A DNA stretch of 64,000 bases. Source: Dryocola clanedunensis subsp. sulfonylureivorans. Lineage in GTDB: Bacteria; Pseudomonadota; Gammaproteobacteria; Enterobacterales; Enterobacteriaceae. Shown one piece after another: positions 1 to 9,772 of the stretch. A program made the translations under genes and the position numbers. The notes under the pieces are model-generated. The model did no database searches. It saw nothing but the letters and a program-made list of their open reading frames with translations, and had not been told where the DNA came from. Numbering within the stretch: the first letter of the stretch is position 1; every line of letters begins with the position of its first letter. The stretch lies in contig NZ_JAERMU010000006.1 of the NCBI RefSeq assembly GCF_016756775.1, positions 186,001 through 250,000 on the forward strand, given 5' to 3'.

Positions 1-1250
1 CCCAACACGATGCCAACCACGCCGAAGTCCGCGTCCGAGAAGGTGGTATTAGCGAAGCCGATCGCCCCCAGTACCGGCAGCAGCAGGACGGGCAGGAAGG
101 TGATCAGCAGGCCGTTGGCAAATGAGCCGAGCATTGCGCCACGGCGGCCGCCGGTTGCGTTACCGAACACGCCCGCCGTCGCCCCGGTGAAGAAGTGCGG
201 CACCACGCCCGGCAAAATCAGCACCAGCTTCATCTGCCCGAGCAGGAACAGCCCCACCAGCCCGCCGAGGAAGCTGAACAGGAAGCCAATCAGCACCGCG
301 TTTGGCGCGTAGGGATAGACTACCGGGCAGTCGAGCGCTGGCCGGGCGTTTGGCACCAGTTTTTCAGAGAAGCCGGTAAACGCCGGGACAATCTCCGCCA
401 GAATCAGCCGCACGCCCTGCAGGATGATGAAGACACCCGCGGCGAAGGTAATCGCCTGAATAATCGAATAAACCAGGAAGTTTTGTCCGCCGCTGAGCTG
501 GCTTTCGACATAGTCTTTGCCCGCGCAGACGGCGAGGATCATGTAGATGACGATCATGGTCAGCGAGATTGAGATGGAGCTGTCCCGCAGGAAGCTCAGG
601 TTTTTCGGCAGGTTCATCTCTTCCGTTGAGCGCGAGCCTTTACCGCATTTGCTGCCGATCCAGCCGGAGAGCACATAGCCCAGCGTCCCGAAGTGCCCAA
701 ACCCGATGTCATCCGTGCCGGTAATGCGGCGCATATAGCGCTGGGCAATCGCCGGGAAGAACGCCATGATCAGCCCAAGAATCAGCGAGCCGGTGAAAAC
801 CAGCCCCACCCCTGTAAAGCCAGCGACGGTCAGGATCACGCTGATCATGCAGGCCATATAAAACGTGTGGTGGCCGGTCAGGAAGATGTACTTCAGCCTG
901 GTGAAGCGGGCGACGATGATGTTCGCCACCATGCCGAACGCCATAATCAGCGCGGTGGACGCGCCGTATTTCTCCAGCGCAATTGAAACGATGGCCTCGT
1001 TATTAGGAATAATACCTTGAATATTAAAAGCGTGCTCAAACATGCCGCCCAGAGGATTCAGCGAGCTAACTAAAACCGTTGCTCCGCCGCCAAGAACAAT
1101 AAAACCTAATACCGTTTTAATTGAGCCTTTCACGACATCAGAAAAAGATTTCTTTTGCGCCACCAGACCAATCAAAGCAATTAACCCTACCAGTATGGCG
1201 GGCACTTTGAGAATATCAACAATAAAATTAAGCGTTTCCAGGATAAACAT
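1..1250 (-). CDS. PTS EIIC, ascorbate (UlaA/SgaT) family, partial
   Basis: This is the 5' part of a membrane sugar permease gene; its 3' end lies beyond the left edge. Translation from the ATG at 1250 gives about 416 residues of alternating hydrophobic helices. They include a GSLILGLIMAFFPAIAQRYM stretch and a GSRSTEEMNLPKNLSFLRD loop, both of which I recognise from the UlaA/SgaT family. EIIC proteins of this family carry the sugar across the inner membrane while it is phosphorylated by EIIB. A GAGGTGG ribosome site precedes the ATG, and the gene starts 20 bp after the EIIB gene, so A-B-C form one operon. The substrate is unknown: L-ascorbate is the family prototype, but the ascorbate catabolic genes are not visible here. 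Confidence 0.9.
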   Translation of the reverse strand, partial: MFILETLNFIVDILKVPAILVGLIALIGLVAQKKSFSDVVKGSIKTVLGFIVLGGGATVLVSSLNPLGGMFEHAFNIQGIIPNNEAIVSIALEKYGASTALIMAFGMVANIIVARFTRLKYIFLTGHHTFYMACMISVILTVAGFTGVGLVFTGSLILGLIMAFFPAIAQRYMRRITGTDDIGFGHFGTLGYVLSGWIGSKCGKGSRSTEEMNLPKNLSFLRDSSISISLTMIVIYMILAVCAGKDYVESQLSGGQNFLVYSIIQAITFAAGVFIILQGVRLILAEIVPAFTGFSEKLVPNARPALDCPVVYPYAPNAVLIGFLFSFLGGLVGLFLLGQMKLVLILPGVVPHFFTGATAGVFGNATGGRRGAMLGSFANGLLITFLPVLLLPVLGAIGFANTTFSDADFGVVGIVL

Positions 1251-1270
1251 ATCCACCTCGCCTGTGAGGA

Positions 1271-1543
1271 TTAACGGTTGGCAAAATAAGCGCTGAGCTT
1301 ATTTTCCAGTTCGTTGATATCAATAATGCTGGTGAGGACTACCAGCTTGTCGTCCGGCACGCTGGCACTTTCAGCGATGTCTTTTGCCATCACGAACAGG
1401 TCGGCGGCCCCCGGCGTGGCCGAAGATAAATCAGAGTGCTCAACCTCTGCCTCGATATTCAGCTTTTTGAGGACTTTTTTAATATTCATCTCGACCATAA
1501 AGCTGCTACCGAGACCTGAACCGCAGATAGCCATTATTTTCAT
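1271..1543 (-). CDS. PTS EIIB, ascorbate/lactose-like phosphocarrier
   Basis: This encodes a 90-residue cytoplasmic EIIB. The phosphorylated cysteine is Cys7 in the P-loop-like motif CGSGLGSSF at the N-terminus, typical of UlaB/SgaB proteins. It accepts phosphate from EIIA His and passes it to the sugar bound by EIIC. The ATG has an AGGA ribosome site. The gene lies between EIIA (82 bp upstream) and EIIC (20 bp downstream), so the phosphate relay is encoded in order A-B-C. Confidence 0.92.
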   Translation of the reverse strand: MKIMAICGSGLGSSFMVEMNIKKVLKKLNIEAEVEHSDLSSATPGAADLFVMAKDIAESASVPDDKLVVLTSIIDINELENKLSAYFANR

Positions 1544-1625
1544 CTTTGTGTCCTTTTATTTTTGGGCAGCCAATAGCCGCACCGCATTTCAAATGCAATG
1601 TAAGAAATCAGGGTGGAAAAATAAT

Positions 1626-2069
1626 TCAGTAACGTTTAATTATTTTTTTAATGTCCTCCACGTTTGTTGCCTCATGTAATAAAACCATATCTTCATCACT
1701 GGAAAATAATTCTGCCAACGCAGAAATTGTCTCTATATGGCTGTGCTTATCCGGGGCGGCGAGCATAACAATGACATCAACAGGATCGTTATCCGCAGAG
1801 TCAAAACTGACGCCTTTTTCCAGTTTCAGCAAAGATAGCCCTAATCCCTGCGCCCCTTCCTCCGGTCGGGCATGCGGCATGGCCAGACCGGGAGCCAGAA
1901 CATAATACGGTCCCAGCGTGCTGTGCTGCTGCATGATGGCGGTGAGATAGTCAGGTGTAATAACGCCCGCAGCTAATAACGGTTGAGCACAGGCCTCCAG
2001 CGCCTGTCTCCAGTTCTCCATCTTCGGCAGCACCCTGATCGTGTCGTCGTGTAACCAGCGATTGAGCAC
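1626..2069 (-). CDS. PTS EIIA, mannitol/fructose-type domain (UlaC-like)
   Basis: This is a 147-residue EIIA and the first gene of the operon. The phospho-accepting histidine is His66 in the motif GLAMPHARPEEG, with the usual later segment DKHSHIETISALAELF. It takes phosphate from HPr and hands it to the EIIB next door. The start is a GTG at 2069 preceded by a strong GGGGGA ribosome site; no ATG is better placed. The upstream spacer holds a CRP box and two palindromic operators, so catabolite control plus a local repressor is expected. Confidence 0.92.
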   Translation of the reverse strand: MLNRWLHDDTIRVLPKMENWRQALEACAQPLLAAGVITPDYLTAIMQQHSTLGPYYVLAPGLAMPHARPEEGAQGLGLSLLKLEKGVSFDSADNDPVDVIVMLAAPDKHSHIETISALAELFSSDEDMVLLHEATNVEDIKKIIKRY

Positions 2070-2140
2070 GTTGTCCCCCTTTTGGTGTAAAAACGAACCA
2101 GCAAGATGGGCAAACTTTATGCAACGCTTCGCTTTCTGAC

Positions 2141-2156
2141 AGTGATGATTATCACA
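2141..2156. promoter_or_regulatory. CRP-cAMP binding site
   Basis: AGTGATGATTATCACA matches the CRP consensus TGTGA-N6-TCACA at 9 of 10 conserved bases. It lies 72-87 bp upstream of the EIIA start codon, suitable for activation of the leftward PTS operon. Site assignment is by eye and function is inferred. Confidence 0.65.
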
Positions 2157-2158
2157 AA

Positions 2159-2205
2159 GATAGCGCTACCAAAAACTATCGTGCAAATTTGTGATAGCGC
2201 TATCA
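2159..2205. promoter_or_regulatory. Paired LacI-family operators
   Basis: A perfect 14-bp palindrome TGATAGCGCTATCA lies at 2192-2205, and a partial copy GATAGCGCTACC lies at 2159-2170. Their centres are 34 bp apart. A GCGC-centred palindrome is typical of LacI/GalR-family operators, and the gene for such a regulator starts 122 bp to the right. The pair probably controls both the leftward PTS operon and the regulator itself. Confidence 0.65.
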
Positions 2206-2326
2206 GATCGTCATCATTACCGGAAATCATACGAACCAGACAGATTAACGGCGTATACTTAACCGCGATTTCCCCTGTAGATTCAGGGGGGAAGATGTCA
2301 CAACAACGATAAGAACAGGCATAACC

Positions 2327-3346
2327 ATGTCCATGACCCGAAAGCGACGAAGTACAGGGAAGGTCACGCTTGCCGATGTGGCCCAGCTGGCCGGAGTCGG
2401 CACGATGACCGTCTCACGAGCGCTGCGCACCCCGGATCAGGTTTCCGATAAGCTGCGCGAAAAAATTGAAGCTGCCGTTAGTGAATTAGGCTATATGCCG
2501 AATCTTGCCGCCAGCGCTCTGGCCTCGGCATCGTCCTATACCATTGCCATGGTTGTCCCAAGCCTTGGTGAGTCTGGCTGTACCGAGATGTTTGCCGGTC
2601 TCCAGCAGGTGCTGCAACCGGCGGGTTATCAGATTGTGCTGGCGGAATCCCAGCACCGGCTGGAGCAAGAAGAAAAGCTGCTGGAAACATTGCTGACCTC
2701 CAACCTTGCGGCGGCAATTCTGCTGAGCGTGGATCACAGCGATACCGTGCGTAACTGGCTGAACCACGCCAGCATCCCGGTGCTGGAAATTGGCGCGACG
2801 CGTGAAGATCCTATCGACATGAACATCGGCATCGATAACGTCGCGGCGATGTGTGAACTGACGGAGATGCTCATCAAGCGCGGCTACCAGAATATTGGGC
2901 TACTGTGCGCCAACCAGGAGCAGTGGATTTTCCAGCAGCACCTTCAGGGCTGGTATAAGGCGATGCTGCGCCACCATATGTCGCCCAATCGGGTGATCAA
3001 CGCCGCCGCCCCGCCCGTCTTCTCAACCGGAACGGCGCAGCTGCCCGAATTTTTACTGGCCTGGCCGGAGCTGGATGCGCTGGTCTGCGTATCGGACGAA
3101 CTCGCCTGCGGCGCGCTGTACGAATGTCAGCGCAGGCGCATCAAGGTGCCGGATGATTTAGCGATTGTTGGTTTTGGGGACAGCGACGTCAGCCGCGTCT
3201 GCCAGCCTGCGCTGACAACGATTGCGGTGCCGCATCGTAAGATTGGCATTGAAGCAGGTCGTGCATTACTGGCAAGAATTAACGATGAACCGTGGGATGC
3301 GAACCCGACCATTGCTTCAGCGCTGTGCATGCGGGATAGCTGCTAG
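2327..3346 (+). CDS. LacI-family transcriptional regulator (GntR-like)
   Basis: This 339-residue regulator is divergent from the PTS operon. Residues 12-60 form the helix-turn-helix and hinge helix (KVTLADVAQLAGVGTMTVSR, then ELGYMPNLAASAL), followed by a periplasmic-binding-protein-like effector domain. The closest family member I recognise is the gluconate repressor GntR type. The operators in the intergenic spacer suggest it represses the PTS genes in the absence of an inducer. Known ula systems use UlaR, a DeoR-family regulator, so the pairing with a LacI-type protein points to a different sugar. An ATG at 2333 is an alternative start. Confidence 0.9.
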   Translation: MSMTRKRRSTGKVTLADVAQLAGVGTMTVSRALRTPDQVSDKLREKIEAAVSELGYMPNLAASALASASSYTIAMVVPSLGESGCTEMFAGLQQVLQPAGYQIVLAESQHRLEQEEKLLETLLTSNLAAAILLSVDHSDTVRNWLNHASIPVLEIGATREDPIDMNIGIDNVAAMCELTEMLIKRGYQNIGLLCANQEQWIFQQHLQGWYKAMLRHHMSPNRVINAAAPPVFSTGTAQLPEFLLAWPELDALVCVSDELACGALYECQRRRIKVPDDLAIVGFGDSDVSRVCQPALTTIAVPHRKIGIEAGRALLARINDEPWDANPTIASALCMRDSC

Positions 3347-3347
3347 A

Positions 3348-3413
3348 GGTGGATGACACTTCGTTTATCCCCCCTACGTGAGGTAGCTGTAGGGAGGATA
3401 AGCCTGCGTCATC
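3348..3413. repeat. REP pair, inverted
   Basis: Two REP units in opposite orientation: one of the GGTGGATGAC...CCCCCCTAC type and one of the TAGGGAGGATAAGC...GTCATC type. They fill the space between the convergent regulator and yfcD genes and may act as a terminator or mRNA 3' stabiliser. Confidence 0.75.
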
Positions 3414-3420
3414 AGGAAGA

Positions 3421-3966
3421 TTATTCGGTGATTGTAGTCGACTTCGATTCGTTCTTGGCGTTACGCGTCATCCACAGCGACAGCGCTTTTAACGAATCCG
3501 GGGTAAAGTCATCGCAGCGGGCGGTTATCTCTTCCGGCGACATCCAGCTCACTTCGCTGACTTCATCTTCCTGGAGTGCGAATGGGCCGTGGGAGACGCA
3601 GCTGAACAGCCCTCCCCATACGCGACAGTGGGAGTCTTCAAAATAGAACTGGCCGTGTTCTGCAAAAGGAACGCCCGCGATGCCCAGCTCTTCTTCGGCT
3701 TCACGACGTGCGGAATCAAGCAGTTGTTCATCCGATTGCACAACGCCACCGGCTGTCGCATCAAGCATGCCCGGCAGGTAATCTTTGTTCTCGGTGCGAC
3801 GCTGCACCAGGATCTTACCCATGCCGTCGTGAACAACAATGTAGGTAGCCCGATGACGCAGGCCCTGCGCGCGCATTTGCTCACGGCTGGCTTGTGCTAT
3901 CACTTCATTGTCTTCGTTGACAATGTCAACCCATTCCGTGCCACCAAACTCACTCTGTTCCACCAT
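3421..3966 (-). CDS. yfcD: Nudix hydrolase YfcD
   Basis: This 181-residue protein matches E. coli YfcD in length and sequence. The Nudix box GX5EX7REUXEEXGU is intact at Gly74 to Ile96, so Mg-dependent hydrolysis of a nucleoside-diphosphate-linked compound is expected; the true substrate is not established. The N-terminal [12 protein letters not shown] segment is shared with isopentenyl-diphosphate-isomerase-like Nudix proteins. It is the left end of the conserved yfc block, 58 bp from yfcE on the same strand. Confidence 0.95.
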   Translation of the reverse strand: MVEQSEFGGTEWVDIVNEDNEVIAQASREQMRAQGLRHRATYIVVHDGMGKILVQRRTENKDYLPGMLDATAGGVVQSDEQLLDSARREAEEELGIAGVPFAEHGQFYFEDSHCRVWGGLFSCVSHGPFALQEDEVSEVSWMSPEEITARCDDFTPDSLKALSLWMTRNAKNESKSTTITE

Positions 3967-4024
3967 CGGAAACCTTCTCTATTGGGCGCTCTTACGGCGC
4001 GTTTAAGATCTTACCAGCGGTAAG

Positions 4025-4576
4025 TTACGGGGTAATCTCTACCTGTGCAATAACCCTGTTGTTATTCAGTACGTGAACGGTCAGAACACCATCGTTCAGA
4101 ATACCGTAGCTCGCATCAAAGCCCCCTTTCGGGATGCTCACTGAACCTGGGTTGAAAAAATAAAGCCCGTCGCGTTTTTGCGCCACGGGAAGATGAGTAT
4201 GACCGAAAACCAGCACATCATGTGGTGCTAAAGGTGGCAAATTTTCGGGATTGAAAAGATGCCCGTGGGTGACAAAAAGCCGTTGCTGCTCCAGCAGAAT
4301 CTGCATATAGGGCGCGGTAATCGGAAATTTCAGCAGCATCTGGTCAACTTCACTGTCGCAATTCCCGCGAACCGCGATGATGTTATCCGCAACGCTATTA
4401 AGTAAATCTGCAACTGCAGCAGGATTGTACCCTTCCGGCAGCGCGTTACGCGGGCCGTGGTTGAGCAAATCGCCCACCAGCACAAGCCACTGTGCGCCGC
4501 TTCCCGCAAATGTTTCCAGCACCTTTTCAGTGGCCGGTAATGAACCGTGAAGATCTGAGGCAAACATCAGCTTCAT
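4025..4576 (-). CDS. yfcE: Metallophosphodiesterase YfcE
   Basis: This 183-residue protein has the full calcineurin-like metal site: Asp8-x-His10, Asp36, GNCD at 71-74, His104-Gly-His106 and GHTH at 125-128. E. coli YfcE is a manganese-dependent phosphodiesterase active on model substrates; its physiological substrate is unknown. Length and sequence agree with the E. coli protein. It is leftward, upstream of yfcD, and probably cytoplasmic since no signal peptide is present. Confidence 0.96.
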   Translation of the reverse strand: MKLMFASDLHGSLPATEKVLETFAGSGAQWLVLVGDLLNHGPRNALPEGYNPAAVADLLNSVADNIIAVRGNCDSEVDQMLLKFPITAPYMQILLEQQRLFVTHGHLFNPENLPPLAPHDVLVFGHTHLPVAQKRDGLYFFNPGSVSIPKGGFDASYGILNDGVLTVHVLNNNRVIAQVEITP

Positions 4577-4634
4577 AAACCCACACCTCTTTTAATGGTA
4601 AGTGGCTCAATGATAGCGAACAAAGCCTTCGGGA

Positions 4635-5294
<660 letters not shown>

Positions 5295-5430
5295 TCATCG
5301 CATCCGAGTTCTGAACATATAGCGAAAACGGAGGCCTGTCACCTGAGCAAACCTCAACATTGAGCGCCCGTCTCACGTCACAGGACCTATACTGCAAAAG
5401 TTTCCCGAAAACACTTATCAGAGGCTGTTT

Positions 5431-6060
5431 ATGATCGATCTCTTTTATGCGCCAACGCCCAACGGGCACAAAATCACGCTGTTTCTGGAAGAGGCAGGGC
5501 TTGAGTACAACATTCACCGCATTGATATTGGCAAAGGGGACCAGTTCAGACCAGACTTCCTCGCTATTTCGCCAAACAACAAAATTCCCGCAATCGTCGA
5601 CCATCTGCCCGCTGACGGCAGCGGCCCGCTAAGCGTTTTTGAATCCGGTGAGATCCTGCTTTATCTGGCAGAGAAGACAAATTTACTGCTCAGTAAAGAT
5701 TTGCGCGAACGCACCCACACCCTGCAATGGCTATTCTGGCAGGTTGGCGGATTTGGCCCGATGCTCGGGCAGAATCATCACTTTAACCACTTTGCGCCGC
5801 AGTCGGTGCCTTACGCAATCGAACGCTACCAGGTGGAAACACAGCGCCTGTACGGCGTGCTGAACAAGCAGCTGGAGAAAACGCCGTGGCTTGGCGGACA
5901 GGAATACAGCATTGCGGATATCGCCACCTACCCGTGGGTGGTCTCTTTTGAACGCCAGCGCATTAACCTTGCGACCTACCCTGCGGTAAAAAACTGGTTT
6001 GAAAGAATTCGCTCCCGACCGGCGACAGAACGCGCTTACAAACAGGCTGAAAACGGCTGA
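5431..6060 (+). CDS. yfcG: GSH-dependent disulfide-bond oxidoreductase YfcG
   Basis: This is a 209-residue protein of the Nu-class GST family. The N-terminal domain begins MIDLFYAPTPNGHKITLF; the Thr-Pro-Asn motif is the one described for YfcG, and SPNNKIPAIVD supplies the cis-proline region. E. coli YfcG reduces disulfides using two bound glutathione molecules rather than acting as a classical transferase. A CAGAGGC ribosome site precedes the ATG. It is a few residues shorter at the C-terminus than the E. coli protein. Confidence 0.95.
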   Translation: MIDLFYAPTPNGHKITLFLEEAGLEYNIHRIDIGKGDQFRPDFLAISPNNKIPAIVDHLPADGSGPLSVFESGEILLYLAEKTNLLLSKDLRERTHTLQWLFWQVGGFGPMLGQNHHFNHFAPQSVPYAIERYQVETQRLYGVLNKQLEKTPWLGGQEYSIADIATYPWVVSFERQRINLATYPAVKNWFERIRSRPATERAYKQAENG

Positions 6061-6130
6061 TCCGACGTGTCAAAATCTTCCCGCCGTGGTGTAATCTGTG
6101 GCGGGAAGCAACACACGGAGAAAACCTGCA

Positions 6131-6499
6131 ATGTCATCCCCTCAGCCAGACGCCATTATTCGTATTAAAAACCTACGCCTGCGCACCTTCATTGGCATCA
6201 AGGAAGAAGAGATCGCCAACCGTCAGGATATCGTCGTCAACGTCGCCATTCACTACCCGGCGGATAAAGCGCGCGCCAGCGAAGATATCAACGACGCCCT
6301 GAACTACCGCACTATTACCAAGCAAATCATCCAGCTGGTCGAGAACAACCGTTTCTCGCTGCTGGAAAAATTAACTCAGGATGTGCTCGATATCGCATGT
6401 GACCATCCGTGGGTGTCTTATGCTGAAGTAGAGATCGATAAACTTCACGCGCTGCGCTACGCCGACTCGGTCTCCATGACCATGAGCTGGCGGCGATAA
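6131..6499 (+). CDS. folX: Dihydroneopterin triphosphate 2'-epimerase
   Basis: This 122-residue FolX is nearly identical in pattern to E. coli FolX, including [14 protein letters not shown] and [16 protein letters not shown]. It epimerises 7,8-dihydroneopterin triphosphate at C2' to the monapterin form and is a paralogue of FolB aldolase. I chose the ATG at 6131, which follows a CGGAG ribosome site and matches the family N-terminus, over an upstream in-frame ATG at 6098. yfcH follows after 22 bp, so the two may be cotranscribed. Confidence 0.96.
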   Translation: MSSPQPDAIIRIKNLRLRTFIGIKEEEIANRQDIVVNVAIHYPADKARASEDINDALNYRTITKQIIQLVENNRFSLLEKLTQDVLDIACDHPWVSYAEVEIDKLHALRYADSVSMTMSWRR

Positions 6500-6521
6500 G
6501 CGTAGCCTTCAGGAGACGCGC

Positions 6522-7415
6522 ATGCAGATACTCATTACCGGTGGCACCGGGCTGATTGGCAGCCACCTGGTTCCTCGCCTGCTGGAAACCGGCCACGAAG
6601 TCACGCTGGTGACACGCGACCCGGACAAAGCCCGCGGCCACTTCGATCGGCGCGTGGTGCTGTGGAAAGGACTGAACGAGCATGAAAACCTTGATGGATT
6701 CGATGCGGTGATAAACCTTGCGGGCGAGCCAATCGCCGACAAGCGCTGGACAGAAAGCCAGAAACAGCGCCTGTGTCAGAGCCGCTGGCAAATCACCGAG
6801 CGCCTGGTGGAGATGTTCAAAGCGAGCAGCACGCCGCCGTCTGTCCTGATATCCGGTTCTGCTGCGGGCTACTACGGGGATTTGGGCGAGGTTGTCGTCA
6901 CCGAAGACGAACCACCGCACAACGAATTTACCCACAAGCTCTGCGCCCGCTGGGAGCAAATCGCCTGTGGCGCGCAAAGCGATAATACTCGCGTTTGCCT
7001 GCTGCGCACCGGCGTCGTTCTGGCCCCGAAAGGCGGCATCCTGGCGAAGCTGCTACCGATCTTCCGTTTAGGTCTGGGTGGTCCGATAGGTTCAGGCCGT
7101 CAGTATCTCGCGTGGATCCATATCGACGATATGATCAACGGCATCCTCTGGCTGCTGAACAACGACCTGCGCGGCCCGTTCAACATGGTCTCGCCCTACC
7201 CCGTACGCAACGAACAGTTCTCCCACGCGCTCGGCCACGCTCTGAGCCGCCCGGCGTTTATGCGAGCGCCAGCCACAGCAGTGAAGCTGATGATGGGCGA
7301 ATCGTCGGTATTAGTGCTAGGTGGGCAGCGAGCGCTGCCGAAACGGCTGGAAGAATCCGGCTTCGGCTTCCGCTATTTTGACCTGGAAGAAGCGCTGGCG
7401 GATGTGGTTCGCTAG
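6522..7415 (+). CDS. yfcH: Epimerase-family protein YfcH (SDR39U1-like)
   Basis: This 297-residue extended short-chain dehydrogenase has the NAD(P)-binding motif GGTGLIG at residues 7-13 and a C-terminal DUF1731 segment ([15 protein letters not shown]...[10 protein letters not shown]). It corresponds to E. coli YfcH, whose substrate is not known. AGGAG lies 9 bp before the ATG. It shares a transcription unit direction with folX; a REP pair follows its stop codon. Confidence 0.93.
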   Translation: MQILITGGTGLIGSHLVPRLLETGHEVTLVTRDPDKARGHFDRRVVLWKGLNEHENLDGFDAVINLAGEPIADKRWTESQKQRLCQSRWQITERLVEMFKASSTPPSVLISGSAAGYYGDLGEVVVTEDEPPHNEFTHKLCARWEQIACGAQSDNTRVCLLRTGVVLAPKGGILAKLLPIFRLGLGGPIGSGRQYLAWIHIDDMINGILWLLNNDLRGPFNMVSPYPVRNEQFSHALGHALSRPAFMRAPATAVKLMMGESSVLVLGGQRALPKRLEESGFGFRYFDLEEALADVVR

Positions 7416-7424
7416 TCGGTAAAC

Positions 7425-7499
7425 GGTGGATGGCGCATGCGCTTATCCACCCTACAAATTCATCCTTCGTAGGTCGGGTAAGCGCAAGCGCCTCCCGAC
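7425..7499. repeat. REP pair between yfcH and hisP
   Basis: Two REP units, GGTGGATGGC...TATCCACCCTAC at 7425-7455 and GTAGGTCGGGTAAGCG...CTCCCGAC at 7469-7499. Each is an imperfect palindrome. They fill the spacer between the convergent yfcH and hisP genes. Confidence 0.75.
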
Positions 7500-7514
7500 A
7501 AAGCCCTCTGACAA

Positions 7515-8288
7515 TTACTTCAGCGATCCAGAAAGAAACTGCTGCAAACGAGCGCTCTTAGGGTTGCCGAACAGCTCGTCCGGTGCGCCCTCTTCTTCAA
7601 TGCGGCCCTGATGCAGGAAGATGACGTGGCTTGAAACGTGACGGGCGAAGTCCATCTCGTGCGTGACCACCACCATCGTTTTCCCCTCTTCGGCAAGCTG
7701 CTGCATGATACGCAGCACTTCACCCACCAGTTCCGGATCCAGCGCGGACGTTGGCTCATCGAACAGTAAAACCTCCGGCTCCATAGCCAGCGCGCGGGCA
7801 ATAGAGACGCGCTGCTGCTGACCGCCGGACAGATGCACCGGGTATTTTGCCTGCTGGCGCTCGTCAATGCCCACCTTGGCGAGATATTTCAGAGCACGCT
7901 CTTTCGATTCCTGTTTACTTAAGCCCAGCACCTGAATCGGCGCTTCCATAACGTTTTCCAGCACCGTCATGTGGCTCCACAAGTTGAAGTGCTGAAACAC
8001 CATCGTCAGGCGGGTACGCAGCAGGCGCAGCTGGTTTTTATCCGCCACCTTCAGCTGCCCGTCTTTGTCGCGCACCAGGTTGATGTTCTGGTTGCTGACC
8101 ACAATCGTGCCTTCGCTCGGTTTTTCGAGGAAGTTAATGCAGCGCAAAAACGTACTTTTCCCGGAACCGGACGACCCGATGATGCTGATCACATCCCCGG
8201 CGTTAGCCCGCAAAGAAACCCCTTTCAGCACTTCATGTTCGCCGTAGCGTTTGTGTAAATCAGTAACGTTTAATTTATTATCAGCCAT
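7515..8288 (-). CDS. hisP: Histidine/LAO ABC transporter ATPase HisP
   Basis: This 257-residue ATPase is the same length as E. coli HisP. Walker A is GSSGSGKST at 38-46, the Q-loop Gln is at 99, the signature LSGGQ is at 153-157 and Walker B LLFDE ends at Glu178. Two copies bind the HisQ/HisM membrane pair and drive uptake of histidine, or of lysine, arginine and ornithine when ArgT delivers the ligand. It is the last gene of hisJQMP. Confidence 0.98.
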   Translation of the reverse strand: MADNKLNVTDLHKRYGEHEVLKGVSLRANAGDVISIIGSSGSGKSTFLRCINFLEKPSEGTIVVSNQNINLVRDKDGQLKVADKNQLRLLRTRLTMVFQHFNLWSHMTVLENVMEAPIQVLGLSKQESKERALKYLAKVGIDERQQAKYPVHLSGGQQQRVSIARALAMEPEVLLFDEPTSALDPELVGEVLRIMQQLAEEGKTMVVVTHEMDFARHVSSHVIFLHQGRIEEEGAPDELFGNPKSARLQQFLSGSLK

Positions 8289-8298
8289 GGGAAATCAC

Positions 8299-9015
8299 TC
8301 AATGCGTAGAGCTGGGTTTAACATGCTGCATAAAACGCTGCTCGGCTTTGCGGAACAGGCTAATCAACACGTAAGAGATAATCAGATACAGCACCGCCGC
8401 GATGCCAAAGGCCGTAAACGGCTGGTAGGTGGCGGAGTTAATATCTCGGGCAATTTTCAGCAGATCCGGCACGGTGGCGGTGAAGGCCAGCGCGGTAGAG
8501 TGCAGCATTAAAATCACCTCGTTGCTGTACGCCGGCAGCGCAATACGCAGGGCGGACGGCAGAATAATACAGCGATACATTTTTACCTGCGAGAAGCCGT
8601 AGGCCCGCGCGGCTTCGATTTCACCGTGCGGCACAGAGCGAATCGCCCCGGCGAAAATCTCGGTGGTATAGGCGCAGGTGTTCAACGTCAGCGCCAGCAC
8701 GGTACAGTTCAGCCCGCTGCGGAAGAACTCGTTCAGCAGCACGGTCCCCTTAACCACTTCCAGCGTATACATCCCGGAATAGAACACCAGCAGCTGCACA
8801 TACAGCGGCGTGCCGCGGAAAATATAGGTGAACAGCCAGATGGGGAAAGCGATGAACTTATTGCTGGAGACGCGCCCGATGGCCAAAAACAGCGCCAGAA
8901 TCCCGCCCATGATAACCGAAGAAATCAGCAGCCACAGGGTGATCGCCACGCCGGTAAAGCGGTAGCCGTCGGTCCACAGCAGGGATTTCCAGTATTCCTG
9001 TAGGATATCAATCAT
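8299..9015 (-). CDS. hisM: Histidine/LAO ABC permease HisM
   Basis: This 238-residue inner-membrane permease has about five helices and the EAA loop (EIEAARAYGFSQVKMYRCIILPSALRIALP) that docks onto HisP. It forms a heterodimer with HisQ. The start codon overlaps the hisQ stop by 4 bp (ATGA), indicating translational coupling. It is the third gene in hisJQMP and 10 bp upstream of hisP. Confidence 0.98.
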   Translation of the reverse strand: MIDILQEYWKSLLWTDGYRFTGVAITLWLLISSVIMGGILALFLAIGRVSSNKFIAFPIWLFTYIFRGTPLYVQLLVFYSGMYTLEVVKGTVLLNEFFRSGLNCTVLALTLNTCAYTTEIFAGAIRSVPHGEIEAARAYGFSQVKMYRCIILPSALRIALPAYSNEVILMLHSTALAFTATVPDLLKIARDINSATYQPFTAFGIAAVLYLIISYVLISLFRKAEQRFMQHVKPSSTH

Positions 9016-9698
9016 AGCTCAGCCCTCTTCACGCCAACCGAATAGCGACGCTCAAGCCAGAGCAGCACACCGTTGGAGAGGGTAGTGAAGACCAGATAGA
9101 TAATCCCGGCGACAATGGCGAAATAGAACGGCTGCCAGGTGCTTTTACCGGCAAGCTGCGTGGCTTTCACCACATCTTCCAGACCTAGCAGGGAAACCAG
9201 CGCGGTTGCTTTCAGGATAACCTGCCAGTTATTGCCGATACCGGGCAGCGCGTAGCGCATCATGGCCGGGAACAAAATGCGACGAAAGGTTTGCGAACGG
9301 GTAAAACCAAAGGCGGTTGCGGCTTCGATATGCCCTCCTGGCACAGCGAGGAAGGCACCGCGGAAGGTTTCGGTAAAATAGGCCCCGTAGATAAAGCCGA
9401 GGGTGATAATACCGGCCACCATCGGGTCGATATCAAACTGCCCCACGCCCAGCGCATCCGTTATGCTGTTTAACAGCATTTGCAGACCGTAAAAAATCAG
9501 CAGCATCAGAACCAGATCCGGTACGCCACGAATCAGCGTGGTATACCCTTCAAACAGCAGCGCTAACGGTCGGCTTTTGGAGAGCTTAGCGCCTGCTCCG
9601 GCCAGCCCAATCACGACAGAAAGGACAACCGAGCTTAACGCCAGCTCCAGGGTAACCAACGCCCCTTTGAAAATCACTTCAGAAAAGCCATACAGCAT
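9012..9698 (-). CDS. hisQ: Histidine/LAO ABC permease HisQ
   Basis: This 228-residue integral membrane subunit is the same length as the E. coli protein, with the EAA loop HIEAATAFGFTRSQTFRRIL. It pairs with HisM to form the channel for basic amino acids delivered by HisJ or ArgT. It lies 74 bp downstream of hisJ and overlaps hisM by 4 bp. Confidence 0.98.
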   Translation of the reverse strand: MLYGFSEVIFKGALVTLELALSSVVLSVVIGLAGAGAKLSKSRPLALLFEGYTTLIRGVPDLVLMLLIFYGLQMLLNSITDALGVGQFDIDPMVAGIITLGFIYGAYFTETFRGAFLAVPGGHIEAATAFGFTRSQTFRRILFPAMMRYALPGIGNNWQVILKATALVSLLGLEDVVKATQLAGKSTWQPFYFAIVAGIIYLVFTTLSNGVLLWLERRYSVGVKRAEL

Positions 9699-9772
9699 GG
9701 TGCGTATCCTGTCGTCAGTGTCTGCACAAACCGGGCCAGCCGTTACGGGACAGGCCCAACCACCGGTGACTG

